From JBGCDD01 sp045105075 (GTDB lineage Bacteria; Pseudomonadota; Alphaproteobacteria; Rhodobacterales; Rhodobacteraceae): 6,422 bases of DNA. Of this stretch, positions 1-5,090 are shown in pieces. The stretch is from NCBI GenBank assembly GCA_045105075.1, contig JBGCDD010000107.1, positions 1 through 6,422 of the forward strand, read 5' to 3'. Position numbers and translations under genes: made by a program. Below the pieces are notes generated by a model. It saw nothing but the letters and a program-made list of their open reading frames with translations, had not been told where the DNA came from and made no database searches. Position 1 is the stretch's first letter, and the number at the start of each line of letters is the position of its first letter.

Positions 1-6
1 GTACTT

Positions 7-1278
7 TTACAGAGAGTCGAACTTCGCGGCCTGAACCGGGGTCCACAAAACGGTGATGTCGAATCCTGTTTCGGTCTGGGTTTCTTCGGTCACGATGTCC
101 TGCGCGAACAGCCAGGCGCGGCGTTTGCCATCGGCGAAACCAAGATGCAGTTCGGTGCTTTGACGCGCGCCTTGCAGGGTTTCGCCCACATGGGCCAACA
201 GGGCATCGATCCCCTGCCCGGTCAACGCCGACAGTGCAAAGACGGTTTCAACGCGATCAGCCCGCGCCAACGTCGCCGCGCGGGCCTCGTCTTCGAGCAG
301 ATCGAGCTTGTTCCAGACCTCGACACGAGGCCGGTCAGTGCTGATGCCAAGCGACGTCAGGATGGTTTCAACATCGCGGGCCTGAGCTTCGGTATCGGCG
401 TGGCTGATGTCGCGCACATGCACCACGATATCGGCGCCCAACACTTCCTCGAGGGTGGCGCGAAAGGCGGCCACAAGCTCGGTCGGAAGGTCCGAGATAA
501 AGCCCACTGTGTCGGACAGGATCACTTCGGGGCCATCGGGCAATTCCACCCGCCGCATGGTTGGGTCAAGCGTGGCAAAAAGCATGTCTTTGGCCATCAC
601 CTCGGCACCGGTCAAGCGATTGAAAAGAGTGGATTTTCCGGCGTTGGTGTAGCCCACCAGCGCAACGATCGGATAAGGCACCTTGGCGCGGGCGGCGCGG
701 TGCAAGGTGCGGGTTTTAACGACCTTGTCCAGCTGCCGGCGCAGGCGCACCAGTTGGGTGTCGATGGCGCGTCTGTCGGCCTCGATCTGGGTCTCGCCGG
801 GGCCGCCGACAAAGCCCAAACCACCGCGCTGACGCTCAAGGTGGGTCCAGGCGCGCACAAGCCGGGTTCGTTGGTAGCTGAGGGCCGCCATTTCGACCTG
901 AAGCACGCCTTCACGGGTGCGCGCGCGGTCGGAAAAAATCTCGAGAATCAAACCGGTACGGTCGAGGATTTTGACCTTCCAGGCTTTCTCAAGATTGCGC
1001 TGCTGGACCGGCGTCACGGGTCCGTCGATCAAAACCAGCTCGACATCTTCGCCTTTAAGTTGCGCGGCGAGTTCTTCGATCTTGCCCGATCCGAACAACA
1101 GGCCGGACTGCGCACGCTGAAGGCGAATGACGGTGGATCCCACCACATCCAGGTTGGGAAGCGCGGCCGCCAAGGCCACAGCTTCTGCCAACGCCGGTTC
1201 AGGGGGCCGGCGCTCTGGATCTGATTTGATGTCAGGATGCAGCACCCACGCGCGCGTGCGTGCCTTGTCGTGGTTCAT
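7..1278 (-). CDS. hflX: GTPase HflX
   Basis: This is a GTPase of the HflX family (Obg-HflX superfamily). Family members bind the large ribosomal subunit and help split or rescue stalled ribosomes, notably under stress, and act in the cytoplasm. The 423-residue product has the N-terminal HflX domain with the signature GGPGETQIE at residues 158-166, then a coiled, Arg-rich linker (about 168-198). The G domain follows: G1 GYTNAGKST at 209-217, G2 Thr in FATLDPT near 236, G3 DTVGF at 256-260, G4 NKLD at 323-326 and G5 SAL at 350-352. A short C-terminal domain ends the protein. Every nucleotide-binding motif is intact and the length is normal. I chose the ATG at 1276-1278, whose first base is the last base of the hfq TGA stop (TGATG). 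An in-frame TTG one codon earlier is possible but less likely. The gene ends with TAA at 7-9. It is probably cotranscribed and translationally coupled with hfq. Confidence 0.96.
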   Translation of the reverse strand: MNHDKARTRAWVLHPDIKSDPERRPPEPALAEAVALAAALPNLDVVGSTVIRLQRAQSGLLFGSGKIEELAAQLKGEDVELVLIDGPVTPVQQRNLEKAWKVKILDRTGLILEIFSDRARTREGVLQVEMAALSYQRTRLVRAWTHLERQRGGLGFVGGPGETQIEADRRAIDTQLVRLRRQLDKVVKTRTLHRAARAKVPYPIVALVGYTNAGKSTLFNRLTGAEVMAKDMLFATLDPTMRRVELPDGPEVILSDTVGFISDLPTELVAAFRATLEEVLGADIVVHVRDISHADTEAQARDVETILTSLGISTDRPRVEVWNKLDLLEDEARAATLARADRVETVFALSALTGQGIDALLAHVGETLQGARQSTELHLGFADGKRRAWLFAQDIVTEETQTETGFDITVLWTPVQAAKFDSL

Positions 1279-1517
1279 CAAGAGGCGTCTTCGCCCTCAT
1301 ACAGGCTGATCGGTTGCGCCGGCATAATCGTCGAAATCGCGTGTTTATAGACGAGTTGCGACTGCCCATCGCGGCGCAGAAGGACGCAGAAATTGTCAAA
1401 CCAGGTGATCACACCCTGCAATTTCACACCATTGATCAGAAAAATTGTGACGGGAACTTTCGTTTTACGCACATGATTCAGGAACGCATCCTGAAGATTC
1501 TGTCTGTCCGAAGCCAT
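1278..1517 (-). CDS. hfq: RNA chaperone Hfq
   Basis: Hfq is the hexameric Sm-like protein that binds small RNAs and A-rich mRNA segments and promotes their pairing. Rhizobial and Rhodobacter homologues have been called NrfA for their role in nitrogen fixation gene control. The product is 79 residues, the usual alphaproteobacterial size. The N-terminal helix contains NLQDAFLNHVRK (residues 7-18). The Sm1 strands include VPVTIFLINGVKLQG (21-35) and FDNF (40-43), and the Sm2 motif is VYKHAIST (56-63). Relative to E. coli the distal-face Tyr25 is Phe26, the rim reads RKTK instead of RRER, and the loop before Sm2 has one extra residue (RRDGQ). The C-terminal tail after the Sm core is short. The start is the ATG at 1515-1517: the frame stays open upstream to 1604, but those 29 residues have no Hfq similarity and this start gives the family's MASDRQNLQD beginning. 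An upstream GAGATTAAGAA stretch may serve as the ribosome binding site. The TGA stop overlaps the hflX ATG by one base. Confidence 0.96.
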   Translation of the reverse strand: MASDRQNLQDAFLNHVRKTKVPVTIFLINGVKLQGVITWFDNFCVLLRRDGQSQLVYKHAISTIMPAQPISLYEGEDAS

Positions 1518-1607
1518 TATTCTTAATCTCGCTGTTGTGTTTCGCGGTTGCGGACCAACCCGACCTGTTGGGTGATTATGTCGCGGGTGAGCAGGAGTTT
1601 CCACCGA

Positions 1608-1636
1608 AAAAACTTCTCATCGTTAAATACTGTCAA
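1608..1636 (-). promoter_or_regulatory. candidate hfq promoter in the trkH-hfq gap
   Basis: In the 128-bp gap between trkH and hfq, the minus strand has a perfect TTGACA (plus-strand positions 1631-1636), starting about 10 bases after the trkH stop. At a 17-base spacing the -10 position reads GTTTTT, a poor match to TATAAT. The leader to the hfq ATG would be roughly 85-90 bases. I see no Rho-independent terminator with a T-run in this gap, so read-through from trkH is also possible. The call rests on one consensus hexamer and on the gap size only. Confidence 0.3.
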
Positions 1637-1645
1637 GTCTAGTTG

Positions 1646-3178
1646 TCACTTTCGCCACAGGTCTCGCGTAAAAAGTGCAATGATGGCCAGCGTTTCCAAA
1701 CGTCCCAGCACCATCGCCGCACAAAGTACCATTTTCGCGCTTGCGTTCAGTTCGGCCAGACGGATTGGTGTCTCTGCGGCCACCTCGATAAGCGGCCCGG
1801 TTGTGGACAGCATCGCGACGGACAACACCAGCGCCTGATCGAATGGCACATGCATTGCGGACAGTGTGACGCTAACCAGCGCCAGAGACAAGGCAAAAAG
1901 CATGAAAAACACCCAAGCAATGAAAGCGCCGTCTTTTTGGATACGCTGTTGCGGCCCACCCTGGCTGGAAACCGATGACGGATGCACCAAGCGCTCCATC
2001 TCGCGCAGGCCATTGAGGTAGAGCGCATAGACCCGCAGCAATTTGACCCCGCCCGCGGTTGTGGCCACGCCGCCACCGATCAGAGCCAGGCCCATCAGGA
2101 TCAAACCCGGCGTGTTGAGCCCGGACCAGGTTTGCGAAGTCGCCCAATCGGCGCTTTGAAAACCGGTGGTGCTGAGGAAGGACAAAACCGTGAACAGCGC
2201 CCCCCACAGCGCATGCAAGGCGGTGGCCAGCGTGTCGGGGCCTTCGACATCCAGCGTGGCGATCCAGTGACGCATGAACAGCAGCAGTGGAATCGCGGTG
2301 ATGATCAGCAGACCGATGCGCAACTCGGGATCACGATCCAGCCGCGAGTACCCCCGCGAGGCGGTGTCGGTGGAAAAGGTCAGCCGCGACAGCGCAAAGA
2401 ACATGAACACAAACAGCACCATTTCGCCGGGCACGCCGGATTGCGCGTGTTCCAGCCCGCCAACCGGCGAAATGCCCGAGGTGGCCATCACCGACATCGC
2501 GTGGCTGAGCGCGCTGAGCGAGTCTTCGCCAAAGATCAACAGCATCACCCAGATCACCCCGGTCAACCCGCCATAGATCGGCGCCAGCGTTTTGGTGATG
2601 CGCAGCAGGCGGCGGCGCGGATCGGCGCGCTCCATTCGCATCGGCCCGTCAACGGCGCGCCCCGGTTCGCCGCGGGTTGTGATCTCGAACCCGCCCAGCG
2701 AAAGCGGCGCCAGAATGGCCGAAGCCGCAACCCACATCAAAAAGCCGCCCATCCAGCCAACTTGCGCGCGCCACAGATGCAGCGACGGGTCCAGACGGCC
2801 GGGCGTGTCAAACAAGGTGGCGCCGGTGGTGGTGACCGCGCTGACCATTTCGAAATAAGCGTTCAGATAGGTCGTGGTCTGCAACGCGTTGTGAAACGGC
2901 AGCGCCAGAAACAACGGCAGCACCGCGAATGTGGCCAGCAGTGACAGCAATTGCCCCAGAGTGCCGTGACGCGGTGTGCGTTTGCCCAAAGCCAGCGCGA
3001 TCAAGGTGACCAAAATCAACCCCAGCGTGCCGGCATAAAAGAACGATTGCGACGGCGGATGATTGTCGCGCACCAGCGCATAGGTCGCCGGAAGGTACAT
3101 TGATACCGCCGATATCCCCCAAATCAACAAGGACAGCGGCAACCGCATCAAAAGTCCGTGCTGATCCGGCCGGCTCAT
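1646..3178 (-). CDS. trkH: Trk potassium uptake protein TrkH (membrane subunit)
   Basis: This is the membrane-spanning, potassium-translocating subunit of the Trk system in the TrkH/KtrB superfamily, gated by TrkA in the inner membrane. The 510-residue product is very hydrophobic and shows the four-fold pore repeat. Each repeat has a P-loop with the selectivity-filter glycine: TTTGATL (Gly119), MATSGISP (Gly235), STTGFQS (Gly339) and STTGPL (Gly461). All four glycines are present, as expected for a potassium-selective pore. After the third loop comes the Gly-rich stretch GGGVATTAGGVKLLR (368-382), which matches the family's intramembrane gate loop. The family's GRLETL motif lies near the C-terminus (492-497). 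Length is normal. The gene starts 4 bases after the trkA stop, so the two are almost certainly one operon. The ATG at 3176-3178 lacks a clear Shine-Dalgarno sequence. An in-frame ATG ten codons later (MRLPLSLL, 3146-3148) has GGA eight bases upstream and could be the real start. The stop is TGA at 1646-1648. Confidence 0.94.
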   Translation of the reverse strand: MSRPDQHGLLMRLPLSLLIWGISAVSMYLPATYALVRDNHPPSQSFFYAGTLGLILVTLIALALGKRTPRHGTLGQLLSLLATFAVLPLFLALPFHNALQTTTYLNAYFEMVSAVTTTGATLFDTPGRLDPSLHLWRAQVGWMGGFLMWVAASAILAPLSLGGFEITTRGEPGRAVDGPMRMERADPRRRLLRITKTLAPIYGGLTGVIWVMLLIFGEDSLSALSHAMSVMATSGISPVGGLEHAQSGVPGEMVLFVFMFFALSRLTFSTDTASRGYSRLDRDPELRIGLLIITAIPLLLFMRHWIATLDVEGPDTLATALHALWGALFTVLSFLSTTGFQSADWATSQTWSGLNTPGLILMGLALIGGGVATTAGGVKLLRVYALYLNGLREMERLVHPSSVSSQGGPQQRIQKDGAFIAWVFFMLFALSLALVSVTLSAMHVPFDQALVLSVAMLSTTGPLIEVAAETPIRLAELNASAKMVLCAAMVLGRLETLAIIALFTRDLWRK

Positions 3179-3182
3179 CGGT

Positions 3183-4559
3183 TCAGAAAAAGTCGATCGA
3201 GACCTGCATCAGCCTCTCGACCTCGGGCACGTCTGCGGCCATCGCAAACAGGGCAACCACGTCGCTTTCTTCAATGCGCAATGTCCCGGTCGGGCGCACG
3301 ACCTTGCCCTCTTTCATCACGGCCCCGACCAACACGCCTTCGGGGAAATCAATGTCGCGGATCATCTGACCGGCCATGGGCGAGGTCGACAGCACCTCGG
3401 CCTCGATCACCTCGGCCTCGGCATCGCCAATCGAATAGACCTGACGCACGCGGCCATGGCGAATATGGCGCAGGATCGAGCTGACCGTGGTGGCGCGCGG
3501 GTTGATATAAGCGTCGATGCCCAACGGCCCCATCAACGGCACCAGCGTCGGATCATTGATCAACGCCACCGCAAACGGGCAGCCTTCGGCCTTGGCGCGC
3601 ACCGCCGCCAGCATGTTGGTCTTGTCGTCATCGGTCACCGCCAGCATCGCATCCGCGCGCGCAATCCCGGCCTCGGCCAGCAACGCCGAATCCAGACCAT
3701 CGCCATGCAGCACAATCGTGCGCTCCAACGCCTGCGCCGCGATCTCGGCACATTTGCGCGAGCGTTCGATCACCTTGGCGCGGATCCGGCTTTGGCCTTC
3801 CTCCAATGCGCGCGCAACCGTCAGACCGACATTGCCGCCCCCTACAATCACCACACGCTCCTGTTTCTTCTGAGTCTTGCCGAAAATCTCAAGCGTGCGC
3901 GCAGTGTCATCGGCATGGGCAAACACATAGCAATCATCGCCGGCAAACAGCTGATCATCCGCCTCGGGCGCAAACAAGGACCCCTCGCGGCGCACCCCCA
4001 CCACAATCGAGCGCAGCGTCGAAAACAGATCGGTCAACTGACGCAGCGGCGTGTTGATCACCGGACAAGACTCGTCAATCGTGATGCCCAGCAACTGCGC
4101 CTTACCGCCCATGAAACGCTCTGTGTCAAAGGCCGCCGGCGCCGACAGGCGCTGCATTGCCGCCTGCGCCACTTCGCGCTCGGGGCTGATTACCACATCA
4201 ATGGGCAAATGATCGCGCCGGTACAGATCAGAATAAATCGCCGTCAAATACGACTGACTGCGCAGCCGCGCAATCTTGCGATTGATGCCAAACACCGAAT
4301 GCGCCACCTGACAGGTCACCATATTGACCTCGTCCGAATGGGTCGCCGCAATGATCATATCCGCATCATAAGCGCCCGCACGCTCCAGCACATCCGGGTA
4401 ACTTGCAAAGCCTGCAATGCCCTGCACATCCAGCGTGTCCGTGGCGCGGCGCACCAGATCGGGGTTGTTGTCGACAACCGTGACATCATTCAGCTCGCCC
4501 GAAAGATGCCGCGCAATCTGCCAGCCCACCTGCCCGGCTCCGCAAATGATGACCTTCAT
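3183..4559 (-). CDS. trkA: Trk system potassium uptake protein TrkA
   Basis: TrkA is the peripheral cytoplasmic regulator of the Trk potassium channel. It binds NAD(H) and/or ATP and gates TrkH, encoded just downstream. The 458-residue product has the standard duplicated RCK layout. The first RCK_N Rossmann domain has GAGQVG at residues 7-12 and an acidic residue closing strand 2 (VVD, Asp30). A first RCK_C domain spans about 140-225. The second RCK_N domain has GGGNVG at 240-245, Glu265 in VIERS, and HGDGLD at 285-290. A second RCK_C domain covers about 375-455. Both nucleotide-binding loops look intact and the length matches typical TrkA. The start is the ATG at 4557-4559, which directly begins the Rossmann strand (MKVIICGAGQ); GTGAG a few bases upstream is a plausible ribosome binding site. 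A long open frame on the opposite strand is a composition shadow over this gene. Confidence 0.96.
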   Translation of the reverse strand: MKVIICGAGQVGWQIARHLSGELNDVTVVDNNPDLVRRATDTLDVQGIAGFASYPDVLERAGAYDADMIIAATHSDEVNMVTCQVAHSVFGINRKIARLRSQSYLTAIYSDLYRRDHLPIDVVISPEREVAQAAMQRLSAPAAFDTERFMGGKAQLLGITIDESCPVINTPLRQLTDLFSTLRSIVVGVRREGSLFAPEADDQLFAGDDCYVFAHADDTARTLEIFGKTQKKQERVVIVGGGNVGLTVARALEEGQSRIRAKVIERSRKCAEIAAQALERTIVLHGDGLDSALLAEAGIARADAMLAVTDDDKTNMLAAVRAKAEGCPFAVALINDPTLVPLMGPLGIDAYINPRATTVSSILRHIRHGRVRQVYSIGDAEAEVIEAEVLSTSPMAGQMIRDIDFPEGVLVGAVMKEGKVVRPTGTLRIEESDVVALFAMAADVPEVERLMQVSIDFF

Positions 4560-4592
4560 GCTGTCTCACTTTGTGGTCGCATCAGACGTTTT

Positions 4593-4633
4593 TGCATGAC
4601 AGATGCCGCTTGGTCGGTCAATTCAATTGTCAA
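4593..4633 (-). promoter_or_regulatory. candidate trkA upstream promoter region
   Basis: About 57-74 bases upstream of the trkA ATG the minus strand reads TTGACAATTGAATTGACC (plus positions 4616-4633). This gives two -35-like hexamers 6 bases apart. A 17-base spacer from TTGACC leads to CATGCA (4593-4598), a weak -10. The site lies in the gap where a new promoter would be needed if the hairpin behind ntrX ends the upstream transcript. The -10 match is poor, so this marks a candidate region and not a mapped promoter. It also abuts the start of the plus-strand lipobox ORF. Confidence 0.28.
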
Positions 4634-4661
4634 AGCCCAGGTGGCCGGCTTTCCTGTCGAC

Positions 4662-5012
4662 TTGAGACACCTTTTGATCTTCGTCATGCTCAGCGCCTGC
4701 ACGGCCTACGACATAGTCGGGCACAAACAAGGCGTCCCCCTCGCCACCTGGCACGCCGATCAAAATGAATGTATAACTGGCCGCGCCTACACCCCGGAAG
4801 GATGGCAAGCCGAGGACGATTGCCTCACGCAAAAAGGCTACACAATTGAAGTGCTTTTCTATTGCTCATCCCATCTGCGCCGCCGTGCCGCTGGATCTTT
4901 GCCGCCAACAGTACCGCCGCTCACAAGACGCTCATGCTTGCTGAGCGCCGCAGATCGCCAAGCCTACATCCACACGCCTTACCTGATCCCGCCAAACCCA
5001 CCGTCCCCATAA
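4662..5012 (+). CDS. possible small lipoprotein gene or remnant (lipobox ORF)
   Basis: I do not recognise this protein. In the gap between trkA and ntrX, opposite to the operon, a frame encodes a short lipoprotein-type signal: MRHLLIFVMLSAC if translated from the TTG at 4662, with lipobox L-S-A-C and Cys at residue 13 (4698-4700). A mature part follows with further Cys residues (NECITG, EDDCLT, FYC). From about 4677 to 4841 codons mostly end in C or G (atc, ttc, gtc, agc, gcc, tac), as expected for real coding sequence in this genome. After about 4845 this pattern fades and the tail (LRRRAAGSLPP onward to TAA at 5010-5012) looks unlike protein. The next frame over becomes more plausible there, containing AAVPLDLCRQQYRR and ending at TGA 4942-4944. 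A frameshifted gene is therefore possible. No ATG lies before the signal peptide; GTG at 4641 or TTG at 4662 or 4674 could start it, none with a clear Shine-Dalgarno. Chance in GC-rich DNA remains an alternative. Confidence 0.4.
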   Translation: MRHLLIFVMLSACTAYDIVGHKQGVPLATWHADQNECITGRAYTPEGWQAEDDCLTQKGYTIEVLFYCSSHLRRRAAGSLPPTVPPLTRRSCLLSAADRQAYIHTPYLIPPNPPSP

Positions 5013-5045
5013 ATCCTGCCGTTTTCCTCTTGCCCTAAATATCTC

Positions 5046-5082
5046 GGGGGAGCCGCCGCAAGGCGGTGGGGGCAGAGCCCCC
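5046..5082. repeat. GC-rich double hairpin behind ntrX (repeat / likely terminator)
   Basis: Two adjacent perfect hairpins begin 8 bases after the ntrX stop. The first, on the plus strand, is GGGGGC-AGA-GCCCCC (5068-5082), a 6-bp stem with a 3-base loop. The second is CCGCC-GCAA-GGCGG (5053-5066), which on the plus strand has a GNRA-type tetraloop. A further GGGGG at 5046-5050 could pair instead with the CCCCC at 5078-5082, closing a larger structure. Read from ntrX, it ends in CCCCCGAGATATTT, a short T-rich stretch but not a strong T-run. From family knowledge, very similar G-run/C-run elements next to ATATTT or GTATTT are common behind genes in Rhodobacterales. It probably ends or processes the ntrX transcript, and perhaps also the plus-strand ORF ending at 5012. 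Confidence 0.6.
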
Positions 5083-5090
5083 TTACCCGG

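Noticed and set aside
145..1224. Long plus-strand open frame (359 codons) opposite hflX
   Set aside because: It lies wholly antisense to a strongly recognised HflX and its translation is rich in Gly, His, Gln and Arg with no recognisable domain, as expected for a GC-rich shadow frame.
1279..1281. TTG one codon upstream as hflX start
   Set aside because: The ATG overlapping the hfq stop in TGATG is the more usual coupled start; the TTG adds only one residue.
1555..1571. Small hairpin CCAAC / GTTGG in the hfq leader as terminator
   Set aside because: The stem is only 5 bp with a 7-base loop and no T-run follows on either strand, so it is probably chance.
1518..1604. 29-residue N-terminal extension of Hfq
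   Set aside because: The extension is Pro/Arg/Thr-rich without Hfq similarity, and the ATG at 1515-1517 gives the family's normal N-terminus and length.
1982..2944. Plus-strand open frame (320 codons) opposite trkH
   Set aside because: It is antisense to a clear TrkH, and its composition (Gln, Arg, Gly, His) mirrors the hydrophobic codons of the real gene.
3456..4655. Plus-strand open frame antisense to trkA that runs on into the lipobox ORF
   Set aside because: The part over trkA is Arg/His/Gln-rich shadow sequence. Only the end of the same frame, beyond about 4641, looks like coding sequence, so that part was listed separately.
4623..4832. Minus-strand 69-codon frame in the ntrX-trkA gap
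   Set aside because: It overlaps the lipobox ORF on the other strand. The plus strand has the better signal (lipobox and C/G-ending third positions), and this frame shows no motif.
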